The notes under the pieces were generated by a model. It did not search any database, was not told the DNA's origin, and saw only the letters and a list, made by a program, of their open reading frames with translations. Below, piece after piece: positions 45,556 through 54,412 of a DNA stretch of 64,000 bases. Location: the NCBI RefSeq assembly GCF_038738535.1, contig NZ_CP046128.1, forward strand, positions 3,348,001 to 3,412,000, read 5' to 3'. A program made the translations under genes and the position numbers. This stretch comes from Bacillus pumilus. GTDB lineage: Bacteria > Bacillota > Bacilli > Bacillales > Bacillaceae. Positions within the stretch are counted from its first letter, which is position 1, and the number at the start of each line of letters is the position of its first letter.

Positions 45556-46449
45556 TTGAAGACAATTGAGGAGCTAAGATTGGGTGTAACAGAGTTACAT
45601 GTGTCCAGCTTTGAGCGTTCTTTACCTTTTTATACAGACATTTTAGGATTTACAATAGTAGAACAGACGGAATCCACCATCACTCTTGGAAGCAATGCAA
45701 AGGAACCCATTCTTTTGTTAAAAGAGGATGCACAGCTCAAGGAGAAGCCTGATCATGAGCCAGGACTTTATCATTTTGCTGTTTTATTACCTACCAGAAA
45801 AAACCTGGGCACATGGCTGGCACATGTGATCAAAAAAGGCTATCCTTTAATTGGAGCAAGCGATCACTTTTTCAGTGAAGCCATTTATTTAAGTGACCCT
45901 GACGGCATTGGCGTAGAAATATATGCTGATCGCCCTGAGGACGTTTGGGTAGGTGAGCATGGAGAACTGAAAGGTGGCGGAAATGCACCTCTTGATGGAG
46001 ATGGTCTCCTGCAAGAAGCCGCTGATACAACTTGGGAAGGACTTCCCGCTGGTACAGTGATGGGACACTTACATTTCCATCTTAACCCAGAAGAAGCTGA
46101 TTCCTTTTATGTCAATACGCTCGGTTTTCACATCAGAATGGCTCCACCAGCAAGCCTGTTTATCGCCGCTGGTGTGTACCACCATCACCTTGCCTTTAAT
46201 GCATGGGGACGGGGACGAAAAGGAGCCATTGATCCACGTTTTTCAGGAATTAGAAGCTATACACTGGTATTCCCACAAGAAGCAGACAGACAGTCCGTTG
46301 TCGAGCGTCTGACAAAAGCAGGCACTCAAGTGAAAACAACAGGGAAAAGTAACGAATTTGTTGATCCATTTGGCGTTCTCGTTCGTTTACAGATTGAAGA
46401 AACAGACAAAAAAGAAGGTGCAGAATATGGACAAACACACAGATCTTAA
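45556..46449 (+). CDS. VOC extradiol dioxygenase-like protein (CatE-like)
   Basis: Protein of 297 residues with two VOC modules. Module 1 is about 8-120, module 2 about 165-285. Likely iron/manganese ligands are the His in MGHLHFH, the His in HHHLAFN and the Glu or Asp near the ends. It resembles CatE (YfiE), the catechol-2,3-dioxygenase of B. subtilis catDE, which is also controlled by HxlR-type CatR/YodB. The TTG at 45556 follows AAGGAG by ten bases. First gene of an operon with two riboflavin-pathway paralogues. The substrate could be a catechol/quinone or a pteridine-like product; unknown. Confidence 0.8.
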   Translation: MKTIEELRLGVTELHVSSFERSLPFYTDILGFTIVEQTESTITLGSNAKEPILLLKEDAQLKEKPDHEPGLYHFAVLLPTRKNLGTWLAHVIKKGYPLIGASDHFFSEAIYLSDPDGIGVEIYADRPEDVWVGEHGELKGGGNAPLDGDGLLQEAADTTWEGLPAGTVMGHLHFHLNPEEADSFYVNTLGFHIRMAPPASLFIAAGVYHHHLAFNAWGRGRKGAIDPRFSGIRSYTLVFPQEADRQSVVERLTKAGTQVKTTGKSNEFVDPFGVLVRLQIEETDKKEGAEYGQTHRS

Positions 46450-47188
46450 AACAGCCATTTTAAAAGATAAAATCAAACGAGTACAGCAAGAAGACGGGTA
46501 TATATATATCACTGGACCCATTAAATTGCCAGTGAATTTAGACGGCAGAACCGTGATGTTCAACTGGTATTCATGGTTAAAAGACGATGGAAAAGAGCCA
46601 TTGTCAGATGAAGCTTTAATTGAAAGCCTCTCGTCCCGCCAGCTTGCCGATCATCAGCAGTCAAGCGTTCTAGTGTATGGGGAGTTCGAGCACGCTGACG
46701 AAGCCCTTATCCGCATGCATTCCATTTGCCACACTGGTGATATTTTCGGAAGCAAGCGCTGCGACTGCGGGTTCCAATTGAAGCAGTCCATGCGGATGAT
46801 TGAAGACAATGGTGCAGGTGCACTGTTCTATTTAGCCAATCATGAAGGCCGCGGTATTGGACTTTTCAGTAAAGCCATGGCTTATATTCTTCAAGAAAAC
46901 GGCTACGATACAGTAGAAGCGAACGAAGCACTCGGCTTTGAAGATGACACGCGTCAATATGAAGAAGCCATCGCCGTTCTTCAAACACTTCGTACAAAGC
47001 CGGTCAGACTCATTACCAATAATCCGAAAAAGACAGATGCCATCAGCCATGCAGGTCTATCTCTTTCTGGACGCATTCCGCTTTGGGGTGATGTCTCGGA
47101 GTTTAACGAAAAATACTTGCAGACAAAAATCAACCGCTCAGGTCACATGAAGGCGGAGCAAGAGGTGCGTACGATTGCCACATCATGA
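46427..47188 (+). CDS. GTP cyclohydrolase II (RibA-type), stand-alone
   Basis: Protein of 253 residues. The zinc-binding pattern SICHTGDIFGSKRCDCG has all three Cys ligands, and NHEGRGIGLFSKAMAY and ANEALGFEDDTRQYEEA are catalytic and substrate loops. ITNNPKKTDAI completes the family signature. It converts GTP to 2,5-diamino-6-ribosylamino-pyrimidinone phosphate, formate and pyrophosphate. A 50-residue N-terminal extension precedes the core. Unlike the main Bacillus rib operon, RibA is not fused to the RibB domain here. The start overlaps the upstream gene end by 23 bases. Probably a paralogue of the housekeeping enzyme. Confidence 0.87.
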   Translation: MDKHTDLKTAILKDKIKRVQQEDGYIYITGPIKLPVNLDGRTVMFNWYSWLKDDGKEPLSDEALIESLSSRQLADHQQSSVLVYGEFEHADEALIRMHSICHTGDIFGSKRCDCGFQLKQSMRMIEDNGAGALFYLANHEGRGIGLFSKAMAYILQENGYDTVEANEALGFEDDTRQYEEAIAVLQTLRTKPVRLITNNPKKTDAISHAGLSLSGRIPLWGDVSEFNEKYLQTKINRSGHMKAEQEVRTIATS

Positions 47189-48266
47189 GCGATATATGAA
47201 TCTAGCCCTTGAAAATGCACGGGCAATGAAAGGTCAGACCTCTCCAAACCCGCTCGTCGGGGCTGTGATTGTGCGAGAGAATGAAATTGTTGGTGTCGGT
47301 GCTCACATGAAAGCCGGTGAACCGCATGCTGAAATTCATGCACTTAAAATGGCTGGAGACAAGGCAAAAAGAGCCACCATTTATGTGACCCTCGAGCCTT
47401 GTTCCCATCACGGCCGCACAGGCCCTTGCGCGGAAGCACTTGTGAAAGCAGGCGTCGAAACCGTTGTCGTGGCAGCGCTTGACCCGAACCCGCTTGTCGC
47501 AGGCCGCGGGATTGCCATCTTACAAGATGCTGGCATCCAAGTGATTACAGGCGTACTGGAACAGGAATCCATTCTCATGAATGAAGTGTTTAATCATTTT
47601 ATTACGAAAAAAACACCTTTCGTGACGCTCAAGGCAGGTATTACCTTAGACGGAAAAATTGCGTCTGCTACGTCTGACAGCAAATGGATTACATCTGAGA
47701 CATCCCGTTATGATGCTCATCATATCCGCAGTATCAATGATGCGATTTTGGTCGGTGCTCAAACGGTTATTCATGACGACCCTTCACTAACTGCACGGAT
47801 TCCAAATGGGAATCATCCGATTCGAATTGTTTTAGACTCTAAGCTGTCAACACCGCTGACAGCAAAGATCGTCACTGATCAGACGGCACCTACATGGATC
47901 TTTACGACAAAGCAAGCCAATGAGGGAAAACGAGCCGCTTTAGAAGCAGCTGGCGTCAGTGTCTTTATAACAGATAGCGACACGCGGGTGCCCCTGCAAG
48001 AAGTGCTTCAAGTGCTGGGAGAAAGAAATGTCTCCTCCCTCATGATTGAAGGCGGCGGCCAGATCAATGCCTCATTTTTAGAACAGCAGCTTGTAGATAA
48101 ATTGGTCATCTATATGGCACCTAAACTCATTGGCGGTCGGCTGTCCCCTTCCTTTTTTGGAGGCGAAGGCATACGCCTCATGAGTGATGCCATCGAATTG
48201 GATCAACTCTCAGTAGAACCACTAGGGAAAGATATCAAAATAACGGGCTATCCTGTTTATCAATAA
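47175..48266 (+). CDS. RibD-type diaminohydroxyphosphoribosylaminopyrimidine deaminase/reductase
   Basis: Bifunctional protein of 363 residues. N-terminal zinc deaminase domain about 1-145, with the signature HAEIHAL and ends LEPCSHHGRTGPC. C-terminal reductase domain about 150-363, with TLKAGITLDGKIA, LVGAQTVIHDDP and SLMIEGGGQINASF. It produces 5-amino-6-ribitylamino-uracil phosphate from the RibA product. It starts at TTG 47175, overlapping the ribA paralogue by 14 bases. RibB, RibE and RibH are absent from this locus, so the pathway would stop at the pyrimidine stage. Confidence 0.88.
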   Translation: MPHHERYMNLALENARAMKGQTSPNPLVGAVIVRENEIVGVGAHMKAGEPHAEIHALKMAGDKAKRATIYVTLEPCSHHGRTGPCAEALVKAGVETVVVAALDPNPLVAGRGIAILQDAGIQVITGVLEQESILMNEVFNHFITKKTPFVTLKAGITLDGKIASATSDSKWITSETSRYDAHHIRSINDAILVGAQTVIHDDPSLTARIPNGNHPIRIVLDSKLSTPLTAKIVTDQTAPTWIFTTKQANEGKRAALEAAGVSVFITDSDTRVPLQEVLQVLGERNVSSLMIEGGGQINASFLEQQLVDKLVIYMAPKLIGGRLSPSFFGGEGIRLMSDAIELDQLSVEPLGKDIKITGYPVYQ

Positions 48267-48269
48267 ACA

Positions 48270-48301
48270 AGCTTGTAGACCCCATCTACAGGCTTTTTTT
48301 C
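48270..48301 (+). terminator. terminator of the VOC-ribA-ribD operon
   Basis: AGCTTGTAGA / TCTACAGGCT hairpin with T-run. Confidence 0.9.
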
Positions 48302-48324
48302 AAATATGTTTTGAGGTGAATGTG

Positions 48325-48750
48325 ATGTCGATAAAAGGAATCAATCATTTGTTATTTTCTGTCTCTGATTTAGAAACCTCTATTGATTTTTACACAAACG
48401 TATTTGACGCCACTTTATTAGTAAAAGGAAAAAAGACAGCTTACTTTGATTTGAACGGGCTATGGCTTGCCCTGAATGTGGAAAAAGACATTCCTCGTCA
48501 AGACATTCAGCACTCTTACACGCACATCGCTTTTTCAATTGATGAAGAGGATGTAGATCACATGTACAACAAGCTAAAACATTTGAACGTCAACATCTTG
48601 CCAGGCCGTCCGAGAGATGAAAAAGATCATCAGTCGATCTACTTTACGGACCCTGATGGACATAAATTTGAGTTTCATACCGGGGCCATGAAAGATCGAA
48701 TCGATTATTACAAGCAAGAAAAAGCTCATATGGAATTTTTTGATGAATGA
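48325..48750 (+). CDS. fosB: fosfomycin-resistance bacillithiol transferase FosB
   Basis: VOC-fold metalloenzyme of 141 residues. It opens the epoxide of fosfomycin with bacillithiol. Metal ligands are His in GINHLLFS, His in SYTHIAFS and Glu in HKFEFH, and the sequence GRPRDEKDHQSIYFTDPDGH is characteristic. Nearly the same length as B. subtilis FosB. The ATG at 48325 is chosen over an in-frame GTG at 48316 inside the GAGGTGA ribosome site. It follows the terminator of the rib-like operon and has its own terminator; it is transcribed separately. Confidence 0.93.
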   Translation: MSIKGINHLLFSVSDLETSIDFYTNVFDATLLVKGKKTAYFDLNGLWLALNVEKDIPRQDIQHSYTHIAFSIDEEDVDHMYNKLKHLNVNILPGRPRDEKDHQSIYFTDPDGHKFEFHTGAMKDRIDYYKQEKAHMEFFDE

Positions 48751-48751
48751 T

Positions 48752-48790
48752 AAAAAAACAGAACTTCCATCTTCATGAAAGTTCTGTTTC
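48752..48790 (+). terminator. terminator of fosB
   Basis: AAACAGAACTT / AAGTTCTGTTT hairpin with flanking A and T runs. Confidence 0.88.
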
Positions 48791-48848
48791 GCCTTTGAAC
48801 CACCCAAATGTCGATTCACCAATCATCACCGTGAAACTTGTCGTAAAA

Positions 48849-48864
48849 TGTTTCATGTGAAACA
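48849..48864. other. parS-like site (Spo0J/ParB binding)
   Basis: TGTTTCATGTGAAACA matches the parS consensus TGTTNCACGTGAAACA at all but one position and is a near-palindrome. It lies in a non-coding gap. It could also serve as a weak hairpin after the deacetylase gene; see findings. Confidence 0.7.
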
Positions 48865-48879
48865 TTTGTGATTTGATCT

Positions 48880-49737
48880 CTATCGATTCCCCTCTACCAG
48901 TCTGCCAAAGCTTTCGGGTGAAAGTCCCGGTGACACGCGGATACGATGCAAGGACATCATGCCTTGTTCCTTTTTCGCATGTCCTGGTTCAGTGGTGACA
49001 GCCATTTGATAACCGGCTTCCTTCGCTAGCTTTAGCGTATCTTCGTTATAGCGCCCGACAGGATAGCTGACCATTCTCGTACGCTGAGAAAAACGTTGAT
49101 CAAAGAATGTCTTTGACCCTTTTAATTCCTCTTTCTGCTGCTCCCTTGATAAACGATTGAGCTCTAAATGATGAATGGTATGACTCTCAATCGATAGTCC
49201 ATTTGCTATCATTTCATCCATCTGTTCATCCGTTAAGTGGTTCGGGCGGCCAATGGATTGCGCAATCATGAAAATCGTTGCCTTCATTCTATACTGCTTT
49301 AAAATCGGGAATGCCTTTGTATAGTTATCGGTATATCCATCATCGAATGTAATGAGGACACACTTTTCACTTGGCTTCGTATTTGTTGTGAAGACGCGGT
49401 ACGCTTCTTCTGGCGACAGCGTGACATAGCCGTTGTCCTTCAGCCATTTCATATGAGCCGCAAACTCGCTCTTTGGTACACGAAGCGAGCTGCCGCTGGA
49501 GATGCTGTGATACATCAAAATCGGAAGCTCTACCGGCTCCTTTTGCACAATCCAGCTTTGTGTATCAATCACTTCCGCTTCTGTCTGCTGAATCTCTTCT
49601 GTTTCTTTTAATCGTAATGGACCCTTTTCCTCTTTGACTACTTGCTGGTTTCCTATCGTTTGCTCCTTCGTTCCCATACAGCCCGAAATGAGCAGCACCA
49701 AAAGACCAACCGCAATCAACATACATGTTTTTTTCAT
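48880..49737 (-). CDS. polysaccharide deacetylase lipoprotein (NodB domain)
   Basis: Protein of 285 residues. Signal peptide with lipobox LLISGC (Cys20). A linker leads to the NodB homology domain (about 70-280), with catalytic and metal residues in VLITFDDGYTDNY and IESHTIHHLELN, and later SYPVGRYNED. It removes acetyl groups from N-acetylglucosamine in cell-wall or other glycans outside the membrane. In B. subtilis a similar lipoprotein, YxkH, is encoded in the same chromosomal region; the orthology is likely but not proven. Monocistronic. Confidence 0.85.
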   Translation of the reverse strand: MKKTCMLIAVGLLVLLISGCMGTKEQTIGNQQVVKEEKGPLRLKETEEIQQTEAEVIDTQSWIVQKEPVELPILMYHSISSGSSLRVPKSEFAAHMKWLKDNGYVTLSPEEAYRVFTTNTKPSEKCVLITFDDGYTDNYTKAFPILKQYRMKATIFMIAQSIGRPNHLTDEQMDEMIANGLSIESHTIHHLELNRLSREQQKEELKGSKTFFDQRFSQRTRMVSYPVGRYNEDTLKLAKEAGYQMAVTTEPGHAKKEQGMMSLHRIRVSPGLSPESFGRLVEGNR

Positions 49738-49802
49738 TCACCAATCCTGCTTTCTCTCTATCTACCGAATGATTATAACAGAAATTGGTTAATAGCTGAT
49801 AT

Positions 49803-50132
49803 CTATTTTGACAGGGCGTTCATTTTTTTACACATTTCGATCATTTCGATGGCGAGCAGATGAATGGTCTCTGTTGTGAGCATTTGATCTTCTGCGTGTA
49901 TCAGCAGTAAAGAAAAGGGAAGCTGCTCACCTGCCGCCTCTTTTTGGATCAGCGACAAGTGCAGGTTGTGGATGCTTCGAAACGCTTCCTCCCCTTTTTC
50001 AATCAACTGCTGTGCTTTTTCAAAATCATCTGCTCTTGCTAGACGAATCGCTTCGACATAATGACTTCTTGCCTCGCCTGCATGAGCAATGATTTGAAAG
50101 GCTGCTCCCTGCATTTCCTCTAATACCGTCAT
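49803..50132 (-). CDS. PTS lactose/cellobiose EIIA component, cluster 2
   Basis: EIIA of 109 residues, lactose/cellobiose family. The phosphorylated histidine is in LLLIHAEDQMLT (near residue 77). Paralogue of LicA at 17895. The start at 50132 (MTVLEEMQ) follows TTGGAGGAG; the earlier frame overlaps it. Last gene of a cluster encoding EIIC, mannonate dehydratase, a GH1 enzyme, EIIB and EIIA. Confidence 0.88.
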   Translation of the reverse strand: MTVLEEMQGAAFQIIAHAGEARSHYVEAIRLARADDFEKAQQLIEKGEEAFRSIHNLHLSLIQKEAAGEQLPFSLLLIHAEDQMLTTETIHLLAIEMIEMCKKMNALSK

Positions 50133-50151
50133 CTGCTTCTCCTCCAATTAC

Positions 50152-50475
50152 TTAAGATTCATTTGCTAGTTTCAGAGCATGCTCTAGTATTTTTTCCCCG
50201 TTCGCTGTTCCGTATAATCTCACATTGATGACATCGACAGGTATTTGATAAGGTGCCGCTGTTTTTTCTGCTGCCTTTTTCATAAAGCTTACTTGCGGTC
50301 CAAGTAAAATCACCTGCACATCTTCTCCATGCTCTTCTAATTCATCCGCAATGGCCCCTTCAGGTATGGCGTAGATATCATAATCCAGCTCTTTAGCTTC
50401 TGCAGCAGCCTTCATTTTGGACACTACAATGGACGTCGACATTCCTGCGGCACAAGCGAGAATGATTCGTTTCAT
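50152..50475 (-). CDS. PTS lactose/cellobiose EIIB component, cluster 2
   Basis: EIIB of 107 residues. The active Cys8 is in [15 protein letters not shown], the same fold as LicB. It would phosphorylate the sugar brought in by the EIIC at 52997. It lies 12 bases after the GH1 gene. Confidence 0.9.
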   Translation of the reverse strand: MKRIILACAAGMSTSIVVSKMKAAAEAKELDYDIYAIPEGAIADELEEHGEDVQVILLGPQVSFMKKAAEKTAAPYQIPVDVINVRLYGTANGEKILEHALKLANES

Positions 50476-50487
50476 ATTCCATCACTC

Positions 50488-51921
50488 CTATCGATAGATG
50501 ACTTCTGTTTCAACCTTCAGTTCCCTTGTTTTGATTAATGTCTGGTACCAATACGCTGATGATTTCAACTGGCGATTCCGTTCATTTTCCAGCTGGATTT
50601 CGACTAATCCGTAGCGGTTTTTAAAGGCATTCATCGGTGAGACATTATCCGTAAAAGCCCACAGCATATAGCCCGTGCAATTTGATCCTTCTGCTTTCGC
50701 TTGAAGTGCCCGCTTCAAATGCTGGCTGATAAATGAAATGCGATACTGATCATCAATGATACCGTCTTCATTTTTAAACCGTTCTTCCTTTTCTACACCC
50801 ATCCCGTTTTCGGCTACAAACCACTCGATATTTCCGTATTCTTCTTTTATTCTCATCCCCATATCATAGACAATATTTGGGTAGATTTCCCAGCCTCTGA
50901 ATGGATTCATTTTTCTCCCTGGCAGCTCAAACATATCGTAATAATAAGACGGATGAAATGGCGTCCCTTCGTTCCACGCCTTACTCGGTGCCTTGACACG
51001 ATGCGGATAGTATAAGTTGAGCCCGACGACATCGACCGTATGATTCTTGATGACCTGAAGCTCTTCCTCTGTCGAATCAAAAAGAATATCATGCTTTTTC
51101 AACACATCGAGCAATTCCTCTGGATACTCCCCTTTGATGGAGGGATCTAAGAACATTCGATTGAAAAACAAATCATACATCCGTGCCGCTTCTTGATCAT
51201 GCGGGGCAGAGGATCTTGCATACGTCACTTCTGGATTGAGAATCACCCCGATTTTTGCACCTGTCGATTCCTTCAATCCCATCTCCCGAAACAGCTTCAC
51301 CACTTTTGCTGTTGCCAGCGCTTTATGATAGTTCCACTGCATCCATTTTTTCGTATTTTGCTCAAAGGGATAACGGATGGCATCTAGATAAACACGTGTT
51401 TGGACAACAATTGGTTCATTAAAGCTAAACCAATGTTTGACCCTGTCCCCGTAGCGCTCAAACACTTTTTCCGCATAGAGAACAAACAGCTCGACGACAT
51501 GCTTTGATGACCATCCGCCATACTTCTCAAGCAAAACGGCAGGAAGCTCATAATGCTCTAAGCAAAACATTGGCTCTACACCTGCTGCAATTAATCCATT
51601 GATCAAGTCATCAATGTAACGGGCATAGGTCTCATCCACAATCCCCTTCTCGTAATCTATGAGAAACCTCGACCAATTGATCGATGTCCTATAATGTGTC
51701 AGTCCAATCTCACTCATTAAGGCCACATCTTCAGGATAGCGCTCGTAAAAGTTCGTCGCACCAGCCGGACCATATCCTTCGTGCCACACGTGATATCCTT
51801 CCTTATACCATGAATCAATGTACGAATCCTGATGCACCTGCTTTCCCTTCCATCCCTCTGTTTGCCAAGCAGAAGCCGCTGCACCTAGGATAAAATCACT
51901 TGGAATCTCGATTCTGTTCAT
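50488..51921 (-). CDS. GH1 family glycosidase, probable 6-phospho-beta-glucosidase
   Basis: Enzyme of 477 residues, glycoside hydrolase family 1. Acid/base Glu in WFSFNEPIV, nucleophile Glu in FVAENGMGV. The segment [10 protein letters not shown] near the C-terminus resembles the phosphate-binding KKRYG sequence of 6-phospho enzymes, and the NFEW sequence of non-phospho enzymes is absent. It should cleave the phosphorylated disaccharide delivered by the cluster-2 PTS. The start at 51921 overlaps the uxuA stop (ATGA). The aglycone identity is uncertain given the neighbouring mannonate dehydratase. Confidence 0.87.
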   Translation of the reverse strand: MNRIEIPSDFILGAAASAWQTEGWKGKQVHQDSYIDSWYKEGYHVWHEGYGPAGATNFYERYPEDVALMSEIGLTHYRTSINWSRFLIDYEKGIVDETYARYIDDLINGLIAAGVEPMFCLEHYELPAVLLEKYGGWSSKHVVELFVLYAEKVFERYGDRVKHWFSFNEPIVVQTRVYLDAIRYPFEQNTKKWMQWNYHKALATAKVVKLFREMGLKESTGAKIGVILNPEVTYARSSAPHDQEAARMYDLFFNRMFLDPSIKGEYPEELLDVLKKHDILFDSTEEELQVIKNHTVDVVGLNLYYPHRVKAPSKAWNEGTPFHPSYYYDMFELPGRKMNPFRGWEIYPNIVYDMGMRIKEEYGNIEWFVAENGMGVEKEERFKNEDGIIDDQYRISFISQHLKRALQAKAEGSNCTGYMLWAFTDNVSPMNAFKNRYGLVEIQLENERNRQLKSSAYWYQTLIKTRELKVETEVIYR

Positions 51922-52982
51922 GTCGCCACCTTCCCTTTCCTCGATTGAACGTGAAGTCCTTCCCAAATTCCTTGCAAATACATAGCCCCAAGCGCTCGAT
52001 CATATAAACCGTAGCCAGGTCTGCCTGTCTCGCCAAAAATCATACGCCCATGATCCGGACGGACATAACCAGCAAATCCCTCTTCATACAAAGCCTTCAT
52101 AATTGCCCCCATATCGAGACTACCTGCTGATGAAAGGTGTGCTGACTCTTCAAAATCACCGTTTTCATGCACGAGAACATTGCGCAAATGAGCAAAGTGG
52201 ATACGTCCTTTTTTCGCATATTTACGCGCAAGTGACGGTATATCGTTCTGCGCATGACAGCCGAGTGAACCAGAGCAAAAGGTAAGACCGTGTTGAGAGC
52301 GTCCATCGATTTGAAGAATACGATCCAACTGCTTTTCATTACTGACAATACGAGGCAGTCCGAATATATCCCAAGGAGGGTCATCTGGATGGAGTGCCAT
52401 GTTGATCTTTTCTTCCGCTGCCACCGGAATGATATGTTGTAGAAAATAAGACAGGTTCTCGAATAGCCTTTCTGCCCCAAGCTTCCTGTAATCAGTCATC
52501 AATTGTTTCATTTCCTCCTGTGTATAAGAGATATCCCATCCTGGCAGCGAAAATGGATCTGTCTCTATATCCATGTGTTCTAGTTGATGCTGAAAATAGG
52601 CAAGGGTCGTGGATTGATCAGCTAATGGAAGGTCTAGCTGCGTTCGTGTCCAATCGAGGACAGGCATGAAGTTATAACAAATGACCTTCACACCGTGCTT
52701 CGCTAATCGTCGGATATTTTCTTGATAATGCTTGATATAGACGTCTCTGCTCGGCTTTCCAAGTTTAATATCTTCATGGACAGGAAGACTTTCCACGACC
52801 TCAAAGGAAAGTTCATGTCTCTCAATCTGTGCTTTTACATGAGCAATCCTTTCCTCAGGCCACAGGTCACCAGCTGGGACATCATAGACGGCACTCACAA
52901 TGCCTTTCATGCCTGGAATTTGACGTATATGTGCGAGTGAAACAGGATCGTCCTCTCCGTACCACCTAAATTGCATGTTCAT
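51918..52982 (-). CDS. uxuA: mannonate dehydratase UxuA
   Basis: TIM-barrel enzyme of 354 residues that converts D-mannonate to 2-keto-3-deoxygluconate. Features: the start [33 protein letters not shown], metal/active-site sequences [41 protein letters not shown], and the C-terminal [15 protein letters not shown]. Family length is about 350-390. It lies inside a PTS operon between EIIC and GH1, an arrangement that differs from the usual uxu/uxa/kdg clusters. KDG kinase and aldolase are not in the window. Confidence 0.9.
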   Translation of the reverse strand: MNMQFRWYGEDDPVSLAHIRQIPGMKGIVSAVYDVPAGDLWPEERIAHVKAQIERHELSFEVVESLPVHEDIKLGKPSRDVYIKHYQENIRRLAKHGVKVICYNFMPVLDWTRTQLDLPLADQSTTLAYFQHQLEHMDIETDPFSLPGWDISYTQEEMKQLMTDYRKLGAERLFENLSYFLQHIIPVAAEEKINMALHPDDPPWDIFGLPRIVSNEKQLDRILQIDGRSQHGLTFCSGSLGCHAQNDIPSLARKYAKKGRIHFAHLRNVLVHENGDFEESAHLSSAGSLDMGAIMKALYEEGFAGYVRPDHGRMIFGETGRPGYGLYDRALGAMYLQGIWEGLHVQSRKGKVAT

Positions 52983-52996
52983 TCATGCCCCTCCTT

Positions 52997-54307
52997 TTAT
53001 TCTGAATCTGGTGCCGCTTCTGGTTTGCGGTTAGACAAGAGAACAAATGGCAAATAGATGAAGACTGCTACTACAATACAGATGAGCTGTGTAATGACAG
53101 CTCCCATACTGCCAGCGGTTGACAGCCATGCATTCACAATCGGCGGTGTCGTCCACGGCACCATCACGACTGCTTTTCCAGCAAACCCTGTAGCTGTCGC
53201 AATGTAACCAATCGTCCCTGTCACAAGCGGTGTGACGATAAATGGGATTGCCATCACAGGGTTTAACATAACGGGTAATCCAAAAATAACGGGTTCATTG
53301 ATGTTGAAGAGGCCCGGCCCAGATGAGAGCTTGGCAATGCTTCGCATCTCTTCCCTTCTTCCAGCAATAAAAATCGCAATCAAAAGCCCAATGGTCACAC
53401 CTGAACCACCAATACTCATATACACATCCCAAAATGGCATCGTGATGATATTCGGAATCTCTTTTCCCTCTTGAAATGCTGTCATATTCACTGCAATCGA
53501 CCCTAATAAGAGCGGCTCCCGGATCGGTTTGATCATCTGGTTGCCATGGATGCCGATCACCCAGAAAAATTGCGCCACAAACATCAACGTTAAAATCCCC
53601 GGCAGACCCTGTACAACACTTTCTAGCGGGCGCTGCACCACGTTATACACTGCTTCATGCAAATAAATGCCTGTCAAACGGTGAAATGCAAAGCCGAATG
53701 AACTAATGATCGTAATCGTAATGATCGAAGGAAAAAGTGACGAAAAAGATGTCGCAACATTCGATGGAACAGAATCTGGCATCTTGATTTGAAGCCATTT
53801 CACCTCGGTCAGCTTACAAAAGATTTCCACAGATATGATCGCAATGATCATCCCTAAAAATAAGCTTTTTGGATCAGAAAATTGCCTTGCCAGTACATCT
53901 ACAACCTCACGCATCGATCCATCAACTTCAAGAAGAAGTGTCGTTGGAATAACAGATATAAATGAAATCAATGCCATCAGCCCTGGGAACAGGGACTTGT
54001 GCCCGTTGATTTTCCCAAGCTCTATCCCGATGAGGAACACAGCCCCAATCGTTAAAAAGTTCAGCGTGGCATAATTGATTGCCTTCATAATTGGCTGAAG
54101 CTCCGCTAAAAATCTGAATATCTCAAAATGAGCAAGCCCTGTTTCCGGGCTCATGATCATATTTGCCACCAATACAGCAAAAGCGCCTGTAATGATGATT
54201 GGCATCAATGTGACAAATGCCTGTTTAATCGCCATAATATACTTCTGATTCGTGATGCGATAAGCCACATTCCCCATGACGTCTGCCGCTTTCTCCTTGA
54301 AGCTCAT
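52997..54307 (-). CDS. PTS lactose/cellobiose EIIC permease, cluster 2
   Basis: Membrane EIIC of 436 residues with about ten helices. The conserved loop GPGLFNINEPVIFGLPVMLNP is the substrate-binding region. The ATG at 54307 follows AAAGGGGG; the frame to 54328 includes the ribosome site. First gene of the cluster-2 operon, behind a cre and LicR-type inverted repeat. Sequence differs enough from LicC to expect another substrate. Confidence 0.88.
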   Translation of the reverse strand: MSFKEKAADVMGNVAYRITNQKYIMAIKQAFVTLMPIIITGAFAVLVANMIMSPETGLAHFEIFRFLAELQPIMKAINYATLNFLTIGAVFLIGIELGKINGHKSLFPGLMALISFISVIPTTLLLEVDGSMREVVDVLARQFSDPKSLFLGMIIAIISVEIFCKLTEVKWLQIKMPDSVPSNVATSFSSLFPSIITITIISSFGFAFHRLTGIYLHEAVYNVVQRPLESVVQGLPGILTLMFVAQFFWVIGIHGNQMIKPIREPLLLGSIAVNMTAFQEGKEIPNIITMPFWDVYMSIGGSGVTIGLLIAIFIAGRREEMRSIAKLSSGPGLFNINEPVIFGLPVMLNPVMAIPFIVTPLVTGTIGYIATATGFAGKAVVMVPWTTPPIVNAWLSTAGSMGAVITQLICIVVAVFIYLPFVLLSNRKPEAAPDSE

Positions 54308-54362
54308 GATCCGTCTCCCCCTTTGCAAAAACTCGTGATCATCCTCCTTTTTGATGTTATTT

Positions 54363-54378
54363 TAAAAGCGCTTTCATT
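54363..54378. promoter_or_regulatory. cre site (CcpA) of PTS cluster 2
   Basis: TTAAAAGCGCTTTCAT, one mismatch to the cre consensus, next to a TAAAAT -10-like element. Confidence 0.8.
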
Positions 54379-54389
54379 AACATCTAATC

Positions 54390-54412
54390 TTTTTCCTCAC
54401 AGATGCGGAAAT
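54390..54412. promoter_or_regulatory. LicR-type operator candidate, cluster 2
   Basis: CTTTTTCC-N10-GGAAA, 12 bases from the cre, the same geometry as at licB. Part of it lies in the 3' end of the regulator gene. Confidence 0.65.

Noticed and set aside
46358-46426. Longer start for the ribA paralogue
   Set aside because: The extra 23 residues lie inside the VOC gene and precede the plausible ribosome site; the ATG at 46427 fits better.
48840-48870. Terminator of the deacetylase gene instead of parS
   Set aside because: The stem is AT-rich with a short T-run (TTTTA); the 15/16 parS match is the stronger explanation, although both could apply.
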